NCBI GenBank assembly: GCA_963924555.1
Contig: OZ004583.1
Location: 8,384,582 to 8,448,581, forward strand
DNA from: Crambe crambe
Lineage: Eukaryota > Porifera > Demospongiae > Poecilosclerida > Crambeidae
Reading direction: 5' to 3'
Length of the DNA: 64,000 nucleotides
The notes below the pieces were generated by a model, which saw nothing but the letters and a program-made list of their open reading frames with translations, searched no databases and was not told the origin of the DNA. Positions 11,127 to 21,925 of the stretch are shown piece by piece; the first letter of the stretch is position 1; every line of letters begins with the position of its first letter. Both the position numbers and the translations under genes were made by a program.

Positions 11127-13245
11127 TTGAGTATGGAGTAAAAGTCTTCAGAAGAGAAGAAACTGAGATCAAATTAATATGTGTGAGTTCTCATCGTAAT
11201 ATATACCTCAAATAAAAGGAAATGAAAGTCCCAAGCTGTTTCTATAATGGTTGAACTATCTCCAAGCCAAATTTCATATTACATGAGTTATGGAGAGCTA
11301 AAAGTGGCCAATGAAGTACTTTTGAAAACTGTCGAAGTGCGTTTTTCTGCCTTAACAGGTTCTAGCTAAGACTTGTTGACATAAGTTCAGTGGTCATAAT
11401 GTTTGTTTATTCTTTCTTTAAATGCATATCTTCTTTTTCTGGCTTTCAAAGCTGTGGGACATAGCAGGTGAGCAGTAATAATGGATTGAAACAATCATTT
11501 GGTAAAGGGTTAGATATGGTATGGGGTTGATATGGTAAAGGGTTGATGATTAAAGGGTAACAATGTGGTAAAGGGTTGAATGGTAAAATTTTTGTGAAAT
11601 TGGTGACCAATACAGTGGAAAAGAGGATAAACCTCAACAGTAATAACTAAAAGTACCTTTGTATATATACTAGGGGATATGCAACCTAAGGACAAAAGGA
11701 TGGGTCCCAAGTGTGTTCATTCACTGACAAGAATGAGTCCTAATGAAAGATGTGTAGAGTAAAGTACATTGAGGATAAATATTTTTTTCAGGTCAAGATC
11801 CCTTCAGGGACCTGATGCCTCAGTACTCGCGTTGGTCCTCCTCAGCCATAGTGATGTGTGATGTAATGAGAAGAGAGACCATGTACACGGGTGCTAAGGA
11901 ATGGAAAAAGTCTGTCGACAAGTCAGTTTACCTGCCAAATGGACAACCCATTCCCTGCATTCTGCTAGTCAACAAGGTGCGTACAAGATCTTGAGAATGT
12001 CTCAGTGGCTGGGTGTTGGTTAAGTGAATGCTTATGTAGAGATACAGTAATTAATTAGAAGCAAGAACTAATGAGCTTGGACAGTGTACATTGATGAGTG
12101 TGTGTTTATTTAGGGCATCGTGGCATCATTCTATCATAATAGAGGAAGTGAGTTTGGGAAAACCTATATATAGCCAATTGCTGAGCAGTGGTTAAAATTA
12201 GATTGAGTAGTGGGTAAGTTCCTGGTAAGATAACTGCCGGTTTATGGTCAAATTAAAATAACTGTGTACTACTTATCAGGTTTGGGTATCACTGTATCAC
12301 TGCCAGATGGCTTGGGAAAGACCTTGCTATTCCATGGCCTTTTTGAATCAATAAATCATTCCCTTACGGAAACCCTTCAGCCTGTTAACTATTGTAAAGA
12401 TGGTAGGACAAAATCATTGAAAAGCCATAAATTGCACAAAATTTTTGCCCATTAAAAACTAAACTCTTCTATAAGTTGTGCAGTACTCTATCTTGTTTCT
12501 ATTGTATGTAGTGTGATTGCCCAAAGAGTCAGTTTCAAATCACGAAGCCTTCACATTTGCCAGAGATCACGGTTTTGTCAAATGTTTTGAGACCAGTGTC
12601 AAGGATGGAACCAATATCAATGAAGCATTAGAGTAAGCTGACTCTTTTATCTTATCTCATCTGCTCTTTGTCTGGATATACCCATCGTGGCCAGTGGTGG
12701 CTAGTTTAATAGACTTAAAATTTTAAATTTAAACTTCACAGAATTCCTAGTAGTGTAGATATATTGGGCCTGAGTTGCTTAGTGGAATGTAATGCCAAAC
12801 TATCTAATAACTGCCCTGCATTTTCAGGAGTGAGCATTAAATAGAACTCTTACAGGAAGGGATTCACATGATACACACAATCAGGCCACATGCACTTGTA
12901 CCCACAACTCTAAAAGATGTGGGAATCTGAACAGTCAATGGTAATGTTGGACACTGTTTTCTCACAGGCATATGAATATTATACAGTACAGAGTGCCCCA
13001 CATACATATGCACGAGGTCCACTGGTGTATTGTTCTTTTTTTTGTGGACAATAATTATGTTGGTCATGTGTTCTCTCATGCATAGATATTTAGTGGGTGT
13101 AATAATGGCATATGAAGAAGATGGGCAAGTTATTGGCCCAGACTATGATGATGGAATTCAACTCCGATCGTATCGTCAAGGTAAAAGACAAAGCAATGGA
13201 GGATGTTGCAGTGTCAGTGAACCCTCTAGTCCAGGAGTAAGATAA
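11127..13245 (+). pseudogene. Rab32/Rab38-like small GTPase, lacking P-loop exon and frameshifted
   Basis: Five exons can be placed: 11127-11182, 11452-11467, 11792-11976, 12512-12632 and 13086-13245. They read EYGVKVFRREETEIKLIC, then LWDIAGQDPFRDLM (G3 motif WDxAGQ, here with D for E), then LPNGQPIPCILLVNKCD (G4 NKxD), FARDHGFVKCFETSVKDG (G5 region) and a tail ending GGCCSVSEPSSPGVR. The pattern LWDIAGQ plus LPNG(K/Q)P is characteristic of Rab32/38, which act in lysosome-related organelle traffic. Two defects are clear. No upstream exon with the nucleotide-binding P-loop is present. Exon 4 is one base short just after NKCD (about 12517), so the frame changes. The C-terminal CC is followed by eleven residues, unusual for a prenylated Rab. 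A split gene with a distant first exon and a single assembly error is possible, but a dead duplicate is simpler. Confidence 0.7.
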
Positions 13246-13787
13246 CCAGAGAAGTTCAATGTCATTTTTATTATTATTATTATGACTACATGATAAGGAT
13301 TTTTTTTTTTGTATTATTTTGCTGTTCTTTCATCACATGTTACATCACTGATATTATCATTATGCCAGCTGCGTTTCCTTCAACTCTGATTTCATTGCAT
13401 ATAGCAATCCTCAGCTTCCCTTTCCCCCCATTCTTGGAAAAAAGGTCACACTGTCAGCTTATCTGTGTGTGGTTTAATTTGCAATCCATGCATGATTGAG
13501 TTTACTAACTGTGCATGACATGTGATAACAAGTGTACCACACACGTCATGTGATCAAATATATATAGAGCCTCGATCCACGTGGTACTTTGCCCCTTTCC
13601 TTTGATGAGAGACTACAAGTGAGAGAGGAAGGCCTGGGAACGAGGCTAGTGCATTACTAATAATAAGGTCACATGCACTAGGTCTAGAACTATGAATATC
13701 ATTGATATTCATTGGTGTATTTTTTTCCCTCACAATTTAAACTAATGACCTCTGACGTTTGTTTGTTTGTGTTACTGTAGCTATGGT
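13246..13787. other. intergenic, 3' of both flanking genes
   Basis: It contains a short ATT run and, near 13640, CCTGGGAACGAGGCTA, which recurs in inverted form at 38473. That is a small dispersed repeat. No exon recognised. Confidence 0.4.
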
Positions 13788-14369
13788 TCAGAGTGCAGTT
13801 ATTTCGGAGTAGATCCCCACAAATCCCGAATTCTCTTGAGATCTTTCTCCTGTTTGGTTCCCATTCATTGCAATAGTGTTGCCTTGAGCAGTCCCACCTC
13901 CCCGTGCTTGAACCTGCATGCATCGATTCCAATCAGTAGCTTTTTTTTTAGTCCTTGCTCTAGAAATATTACTTAAGAGATCTCACTTTAGCCAGCTTTG
14001 AAGGGATTGAATAACTCGGCTCTTGTGATCCTGGTTCCTAGAGGATGAGGGTATTGATAATACGACTGTAACAGTGCAGCCTCTAAATTAGGGATGTTAT
14101 TGATGGATTGCAGAATGTGCAATAATAATGGACTGGGAAAACTTGCTATTTTGGTACATTGAAGGGTAAAGTCCTTTTCCACACACCATAGCTAGCCTGG
14201 GTAAACACCAATATTGAATCAAGACCTACATTATTGTGATTCCTGTCCAGTTCTGATGGAATGGAGTAGCTTGGCTCATCCATTTGAGGTGGAGGTATCA
14301 TCCTCCCATTAGCACCGCTAGCCTGTCGAGTGGATATATATAGACAGCTATTAAGTATGGTGCTGGTTG

Positions 14370-14441
<72 letters not shown>

Positions 14442-17070
14442 GCATTTCTGTTCTGGTTTGATAGGACAGAGTAGCCTTCCAATTCAGGATCCTGAGTTGG
14501 TGGGATACTACCATCCTCTCTTGGATTTCTTCTGACCTATGAATAATATTAGTTTGGAATGAAGACTAATATAGTTCACATGCATGCATGGATAAGACTC
14601 AGAGGTATCCTGACGTTTCTTGCGAGGCTAGAGTAGTCTTGCTGAAGCTGTTGAGTGGGCAGGACATTGTCATGATTCCTTGCATCTCTTCCTCTAACCT
14701 GCAAGAGGGTGAAAGGTGAAAGGTGAAAGGATACTCATAATAACACTATGTAGGATAACACCCCATTCAGACTGACGTTATTCCTTGTTAACTCTGACAC
14801 GACTGAGTATCCTGATTCTTCCATTTCGGGCTCATCAGGTGATTGATAAATTTTCTGTGTGCTATTGGCAATAAGAATAACAATTTTAGTTTCACCATAA
14901 TAAAAAACATGATTAGCAAAGTTAGGTCAGTAATACATAACTTTGGAAGAATGCTTAATGGTTTGGCTATAATAACAATCATGATTATAATTATCAAGGG
15001 AATAGCTGTGGTTTGGTGTAGAATATGATGGATATTTCTACATAAATTAACATTAATTTCCTGGCCTTTGCTTCCTGATGAAAATCAGAACTCTCTCCCT
15101 CTATTTGTATCCTGCTAATAATTATGCGGGTATTCTTACCGTGAGATTGTGTGTAGTCATTGTAATGAATGCTTACCTGATATCTGACAATGATGGGACT
15201 GCTTGGAGTGTGTGGAGTACTACTATCACTGGACCTGTAGCTGGAGGGGGAGAAGGGGATTGAGGGATCGATTAGATATTCCGGGAAAGGGGAAAGTAGC
15301 TACATAGTGACTTGATCTGTATCATAGTAACGTTTTGATGTACTGCAATTTAGACTATTAAAAATGTACCTTGGTACTTGAGCATATGAGGTTTCTGCTT
15401 GTCCAGGATGTTTAGCTACAGGTGAGATATTAACCAGCTGTCATAGCATGTACATCATGACATGATAATATGATTAAAATCTTACGTAAGAGAGATAACT
15501 TCAATCTGAGAAGTACAATCACTGCTATAACAACAACTGAAATCAGCAGGAGTGCAATTACTGCTGATGCACCACCAATCACTGCTCTGACTGTATCATT
15601 GATACCTATATGTAGTTATAAGGTGATAAGAGAGAAGTTAGTAACCCCTTTTCAAAGCAGTTTACCTACACTTTCTCGTTCTGTGGTCTGTGTTTGATGA
15701 CCTAAATGACAATTTAGAAGTTAAATAATGCTGTAAGAATAGTATATAGCTGTTCTTCACCTCCAGTTACTTGCTCTGTGGATGGCATTATACAATCACT
15801 TTGAGGTATATACATCTCCATGGAAACGCTCTCACTCTTCAGAAATGAGTCACAGTTGGTGGAAAACAGGTCCACAAAGTACGTCATGTTATATTCCAAT
15901 GATGTAGTGAAGTTTCTGATATTGCTATCCAGTAGTGTTGCGATTTCCTCATAGGAATCATCCATTGGTGTTATTGTCAAGTTATATAGCTCTGTGGTGG
16001 TCCGAGCATCCGTAGGGGGTAGCCAGTGGATGTGGATGTCCACTGTGGCATGTGAGTCAGTGCAACTCTCGCTGTAGTTGTAGGACAGAGAGGAGGGAGG
16101 GGATGGCCATCCTGTATAAGGGAAAGTTCATTGGAAGTGGAGGGAGGAGATAGTTACACACAACTGCAAACTTATCACTGGGCATTCATCCCATTAGAAT
16201 ATGGTTGTCCCCTCCCCCCATAACCCCATAACACCTTATGCATGTGATGTACCACCTGTCAGTGAGCTGTACAAGCTATTTCTTCACTATTGTTATATTT
16301 CAGAGGTTTAGGTTACATGACAAAGTAATACTGTTTAACTAGTTAAGAAGCATGATTGCGGCACAAAATGAAACTGAACCACCATAGCTACATGTTTATC
16401 TTTAGAAACCATGTATTTGTGTTTGTATATCCATGCATGCATGCATGGATGTGCACATGCATGTGAATGTTTTTCAGCAATCCAGATATGATCATGGGAG
16501 AAGTCAGTAACCTAGCAACATTCAGGGTTTTCAGAATTATCTGGTCCAGTGGTTGTGTGTGTGCAATAAGTGAGTGAAGTCAATCACCTGGCACATCCAG
16601 ATATCTGTAATTTTTTGAGTCTTCACAGTCAATCTTGAGAGTGCATGCAGGAATAGTTAGACCTGAGTACAGTGATGCTCATGTTGCTTAGTGTCGTGGC
16701 GTTAATATGTTTGAATGTGAGCAATGCTGTGAAGCTAAACATTTCTCCTTCATCTGTGGCACAATCATGTCGTATTTCTTTGCTGTTATTGTTTATAGAT
16801 TCAGAATAACCAGGATATTCCTAACCAGGGCATATGAAATGCCACGTAATGGATGAAAGTGTCCCTGTGGAGTGACAGGAATACTGAACTGTACTTCCAG
16901 GACAAATTTCCATCCTTACATCCTCAGGATAAATAGTAGTGTTTCCAATGGAAACTAGATCAAACAAGAAGTATGTATCATAACATCTCTCCTAGGACTT
17001 TTTATAGTTTACCTTTGAGCAAGAAGTACAAAGTTAAAATCCTTGGCAGTAATATTGAGGCCACCATCAT
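13788..17070 (-). pseudogene. receptor A: Ig-FN3-TM with six tyrosine-motif tail exons; Ig exon broken
   Basis: Thirteen exons can be placed by homology to gene B and by splice phase: signal peptide 17070-17013, Ig-like 16954-16588, FN3-like 16111-15761, linker 15701-15666, TM 15605-15486, then tail exons 15415-15370, 15234-15177, 14854-14777, 14698-14615, 14536-14444, 14322-14230, 14037-13987 and 13913-13788 with a TGA stop. Extracellular introns are phase 1; the last six tail exons are joined by phase-0 introns. The tail reads TSYAQV (ITSM-like), ESGYSVV (ITIM-like), QDYSSL, LEGYSVL, EPSYSIP twice and GIYSEI. The 14444 donor is GC rather than GT. The Ig exon has TAG where gene B has CAG (CPGQEYPGY) and an 8-base deletion near 16645, so no full receptor can be made from this copy. 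The tail itself is open throughout. Confidence 0.7.
14372..14438. repeat. (GA)n microsatellite in a tail intron of receptor A
   Basis: Uninterrupted GA dinucleotide repeat of about 67 bp, just downstream (minus strand) of the GC donor at 14443-14442. Confidence 0.95.
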
Positions 17071-17563
17071 AATCACTGTGATAACGACTGTCGTATAAAG
17101 AAAGAAATTTACTAGCTAGACAACTTGCGCTACGTGTACTGAAATAGCTACATTGCATAACCAAAGAGTAAAGTTCATCCTGAAGTTATCAGTTACTGGC
17201 CAAAGTTCAAATAATTGATCATAATCATTATAAACTTGGGAATGATGCCATTGGATTGTACACAGTTTGTTTACTAACTGTAACCATGTATAGTGATTAT
17301 ATATTATTATAGGTGTGGCTATAGTTGTGACTTTTTTTGTTTTGCAATTGGTTAATGTGCAATGTTTCATTAGGTATCTATTTGGTAATCCATATCAGTT
17401 AAACAGTTGTTTTTGAACAGAATCCCTAACAGGAAGTAGCTAATGCTTTTCAACCATAACTAAACATACATGTTTAAGAAAGAGAAAGTTTACTGAAGGG
17501 TTGAAAGGTTATGAATCATTAAACTTTTGATAGCTTGGACACACTGATATCTGTTTGTGATAA
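17071..17563. other. intergenic spacer between receptors A and B
   Basis: Presumed promoter of A and 3' flank of B. Parts are repeated at 19310-19400 and 21470-21600 (for example CAAAGAGTAAAGTTCA), as expected for tandem duplicates. No exon seen. Confidence 0.5.
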
Positions 17564-19294
17564 CTAATGGTATAGAGTCACATTATTCTGTATTTGGTTT
17601 TCGGAAATAGTGACACACGAGTATGCCACATTGTTATTGAGTTGGATATCTTCCCCACATACATGTTCTAAAATCACAGTCTCATACTCATGCCCTTGAG
17701 CATCATCATCATCATGCCCTTGAGCATCATCACCATGCCCTTGAGCACTGCTGTCATATCTTCGAGGATCACCTTGTCCATATAACTTCAATCTGATATG
17801 TATGATCAGTGCTATGGCAGTAACTGAAGTTAGCAAGAGTGCAATTATTATCACTGCTGATACACCACCGATCACTGCTCTGAGTGTATCATTGATACCT
17901 GTAGTTATAAGGTGGTAAAAGAAAGTTAGTTATCCCTTTTCAAAGCAGTTTACCTCCACTTTCTCGTTCTGTGGTCTTTGTTTGATGACCTAATGAAAGT
18001 TTAGAAGTTAAAATAATGCATAAGAGTAGTATATATAGCTGTTCTTCACCTCCAGTTACTTGCTCTGTGGATGGCATTATACAATTACTTTGAGTTATAT
18101 ACATCTCCATGGAAACACTCTCACTCATCAGAAATGAGTCACAGCTGGTGGAAAACAGGTCCACAAAGTACGTCATGTTATATTCCAATGATGTAGCAAA
18201 ATTTCTGATATTACTATCCAGTAGTGTTGTGATTTCCTCATAGGAATCATCCATTGGTGTTATTGTCAAGTTATATTGTTCTGTGGTGGTCCGAGCATCC
18301 GTAGGGGGTAGCCAGTGGATGTCCACTGTGGCATGAGAGTCAGTGCAACTCTCACTGTAGTTGTAGGACAGGGAGGAGGGAGGGGATGGCCATCCTGTAT
18401 AAGGGAAAGTTCATCGGAAGTGGAGGGAGGGGATAGTTATACATAACTGCAAACTTACGTATAATGGGCATTCATCCCATTAGAATATGGTTGTCCCCTC
18501 CCCCATGAAACCCTGATGCATGTGATAATACCTACACTGATCATGATTAATTTTATTCCCTACTGTTTATTTGGCATCATAAAATCACCATCAAAATATA
18601 CTTGTTTATCTTCAAAAGCCATTATGTATTTTGTGTTTGTCCATGCATGTGCACGTGCATATGACTCTTTTGGATATTTTTTCAACTATCCAGCTATGAT
18701 CATGAGGGAAATCAGTAACCCAGCAACCGACACACTGCAGAATTATTATACCATTATCTAGCCCAGTGGTTGTGTGTGTGCAATAAGTGAGAAGTGAAGT
18801 CAATCACCTGGTACATCCAGGTATCTGTAATTTTCTGAGTCTTCGCAGTCAATCTTGAGAGCGCATGCAGTCACTATGGAGTTGTTAGACCTGAGTACAG
18901 TGATGTTCATGTTGCTTTGTGTTGTGGTGTTAATATGCTTGAATGTGAGCAATGCTGTGAAGCTAAACACTTCTCCTTCATCTGTGGGGGGACAATCATG
19001 TCGTATTTCTCTGTTGTTATTGTTTATAGATTCAGAATAACCAGGATATTCCTGACCAGGGCATATGCAACGCCATGTAATGGATGAAAGTGTTCCTGTG
19101 GAGTGACAGGAATACTGAACTGTACTTCCAGGACAAATTTCCATCCTTACATCCTCAGGATAAATTGTAGTGTTTCCAATGGAAACTAGATCAAATAAAA
19201 AGTATGTTATAATAGCTCTCCTAGGGGATTGTTTACCTTTGAGTAAGAAGTACAAGGTTAAAATCCTTGGCAGTAATCTTGAGGCCGCCATCAT
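17564..19294 (-). CDS. receptor B: Ig-FN3-TM receptor with ITIM-like tail, intact
   Basis: Five exons, all joined in phase 1: signal peptide 19294-19237 (MMAASRLLPRILTLYFLL), Ig-like 19185-18808, FN3-like 18394-18050, 12-residue linker 17989-17954, and TM plus tail 17898-17564. The Ig-like exon starts IYPEDVRMEICPGSTVQYSC and has further Cys and Trp residues in an Ig-like spacing, with several N-glycosylation sites. The FN3-like exon has the Trp (IHWLPP) and the Tyr-rich strands (EQYNLTITPM, EYNMTYFVDLF). The TM helix is VIIIALLLTSVTAIALIIHI. The tail has two to three DDAQGH repeats, HEYETVIL and NNVAYSCVTI; VAYSCV fits the ITIM consensus. A GTG six bases upstream also opens the frame, but the ATG at 19294 aligns with gene A. 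This is the cleanest copy of the four-gene subfamily. Ligand and function are unknown; a cell-surface recognition receptor is inferred. Confidence 0.75.
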
Positions 19295-19425
19295 AATCAC
19301 TGTGATATCTATCGTAAAAGAAATTGACTAGCTAGATGACTTGTGCTACATGTACTGAAATAGCTACAGCTCATACCAAAGAGTGTTTTGTTGGTCAATT
19401 GTTATTATTCATGTTATTATTATTA

Positions 19426-21449
19426 TTATGTATCCATGCATGGTAAATCATAATAATAATCACTCAGAATCCCCAACTTGAATGGGAAGTAGCTAATGCT
19501 TTTCAACCATACCTGAAGAGCTGAAGGGTTATGAATCATTATTAAAACTTTGATAACTTGGACACACTGATGTTTGTTTATGATAATTAATGGGTAATTT
19601 TTATTGATGTGTATTTGGTAGCAGATGATCTTGACGCACGAGTATGCCACATCATTATTGAGTTGTGTATCTTCCCCACATACATCTAAAATCACAGTCT
19701 CATACTCATGCCCTTGAGCATCATCACCATGCCCTTGAGCATCATCATCATGCCCTTGAGCATCATCATCACCATGCTCTTGAGCATCATCACCATGCCC
19801 TTGAGCATCATCATCATGCCCTTGAGCATCATCACCATGCCCTTGAACATCATCACCATGCCCTTGAGCATCATCATCATGCCCTTGAGCATCATCACCA
19901 TGTCCCTGTGCTGTCGTGTCCTTGAGCATCACCTTGCCCAGATAGCTTCAACTTGATATGTATGATCACTGCTATGGCAATAACTGAAATCAGCAAGATT
20001 GCAATAATTATCACTGCTGACGCACCACCGATCACTGCAGCTCTCAGTGTATCATTAATACCTGTAGTTAAAAATATAAAGTAACCTCATGCAGCTTTAT
20101 GCATGATACCAGTTGTATAATATTTATAATAGCTGGCTGTTGTTCACCTTGTTCTGTGGACTGTATTTGATAACCTACGTAATAGTAAAGCAGAGCATAT
20201 TAACTAGTTGAGCTATGTATATAGCTGTTCTTCACCTCCGGTTACTTGCTCTGTGGATGGCATTGTATAATTACTTTGAGGTATATACATCTCCATGGAA
20301 ACGCTCTCACTCTTCAGAAATGAGTCACAGTTGGTGGAAAACAGGTCCACAAAGTACGTCATGTTAATGTAGCGAAGTTTTTGATATTACTATCCAGTAG
20401 TGTTGTGATTTCCTCATAGGAATCATCCATTGGTATTATTGTCAAGTTATATTGCTCTGCGGTGGTCCGATCATCCATGGGGGGTATGTCTACTGTGGCA
20501 TGTGAGTCAGTGCAACTCTCGCTGTAGTTGTAGGACAGGGAGGAGGGAGGGGATGGCCATCCTGTAATAAGTACATGTATGCATCAGCAAGTAATTATAA
20601 TATGTAGCTACACTTAGCCTCTTCCCCAGGCTAGCTACACTTAGCTACTAGCTTAATTTTATGCTGTGCATGCTTGATCATGATTTTTTTTGGAGATATT
20701 ATTCAAAGCTGCTTAGCTAGTTGCATAATATTGATAGGCATGCATGTTGCAGCAAAAATGAAATTGGTTTTGAAAGATGTAGCTATGTTTACCATAACTT
20801 GTTTTCAAATCACCATGTGAAACATGACTGTGCAATTATGTGATCACTAAATTTTCAATAAACATGCTGTGACTGTATGGAATGTTTTGTTTTTTTTCCA
20901 GTTATGGAGTAAAAGTAACCCAGCAAAATGCAGAACTAAACTTGCAGAATATTTTGTTTGTAAAAGTACCTGGCATATCTAGGTATCTGTAATTTCCTGA
21001 GTCTTCACAGTCAATTCTGAGACTCCATGCAGTCACTATGGAGTAGTTAGACCTGGGTACAGTGATGCTCATGTTGCTGTATGTTGTGGAGTTGATATGC
21101 TTGAATATGAGCAATGCTGTGAAGCTAAGCATTTCTCTTTCATCTCTGGCACAATCATGTCGTATTTCTTTGCTGTTATTGTTTGTAGATTCAGTATAAC
21201 CATGGTCCTGATTAGGACATATGAAATGCCACGTGATGGATGAAACAGTCCTTGTGGAGTGACAGGAATACTGAACTGTACTTCCATGACAAATTTCCAT
21301 CCTTACATCCTCAGGATAAATAGTAATGATCCCAACTGAAACTAGATCAAACAAGAAGCATTTTCAAAAGAATTACTAATGGCTGTCCAATAATTATTAC
21401 CTTTGATTAAGAAGCAAAATATTCTCAGCAGTAATATCAAGGCCATCAT
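19426..21449 (-). pseudogene. receptor C: Ig-FN3-TM paralog with frameshifts and expanded tail repeat
   Basis: Exons match gene B: signal peptide 21449-21401 (MMALILLLRIFCFLI), Ig-like 21341-20970 (open), FN3-like 20561-20236, linker 20174-20148 and TM/tail from 20061. The FN3 exon has lost about ten bases where gene B encodes SLEYNM, giving an early TGA, and has an in-frame loss of three residues at HWL. At the TM/tail junction about five bases are missing relative to gene B, so the GHGDDAQ repeats are read in another frame from the helix. The repeat array in the tail (19709-19925) is about four times longer than in B. The tail end again contains HEYETVIL and DVAYSCV. Confidence 0.7.
19709..19925 (-). 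repeat. minisatellite encoding (D)DAQGHGD repeats in receptor C tail
   Basis: About eleven 18- to 21-bp units of the type CATCATCACCATGCCCTTGA, coding on the minus strand for an Asp/Gly/His/Gln-rich stretch. Units differ by whole CAT codons (18 versus 21 bp), so length changes keep the frame. Confidence 0.85.
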
Positions 21450-21925
21450 TGAATCACGACTGTGATAAATGGACCAGTTAGCTACAATTATAGAAGACCT
21501 GCAAACACTTTATTAGATTAGTAAAAATAATACCACCAAAGAGTAAAGTTCAAGTTGTTCTCACCAAAGTTCAAATCATGATTATTATAAATTTTAGGAA
21601 TGGTTCCATGGGATGATACACAGTGAGTTTACTTCACTACTAGCAAAGAAACATTGTTTACTGTTGGTGATTCTGTTCAGAAAATGATTGTTCGAGAGAA
21701 GTAAAATGCATTGTGAACTTAAAAGAGACATGATAATAAAGAGCATACATGTTAATTTAACAAGGGGAAAACAAAAGAAAAAAATTCTTCAACCACAGCT
21801 ACGTATGTGGGAGAAATGAAGGGCTGAAGGGTTGTGTGAATGATTAAATATTTCAAACAACTTTGTTAGCATGTTAATACCAATGTACTGATGTCTGTTT
21901 ATGATAACTGATAATTTGTAGATTA

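Noticed and set aside
12264..12455. ORF with GKTLLF resembling a P-loop
   Set aside because: It sits in the intron between the G3-G4 and G5 exons of the Rab32-like gene, the wrong place for the nucleotide-binding motif, and lacks the GxxxxGKS/T spacing.
14146..14514. 122-codon ORF with poly(Ser-Leu)
   Set aside because: It reads through the (GA)n microsatellite and the introns between tail exons of receptor A; the exons themselves use another frame.
19665..19956. His/Leu/Glu and Met/Pro/Leu/Ser repeat ORFs on the plus strand
   Set aside because: Antisense shadows of the receptor C tail minisatellite.
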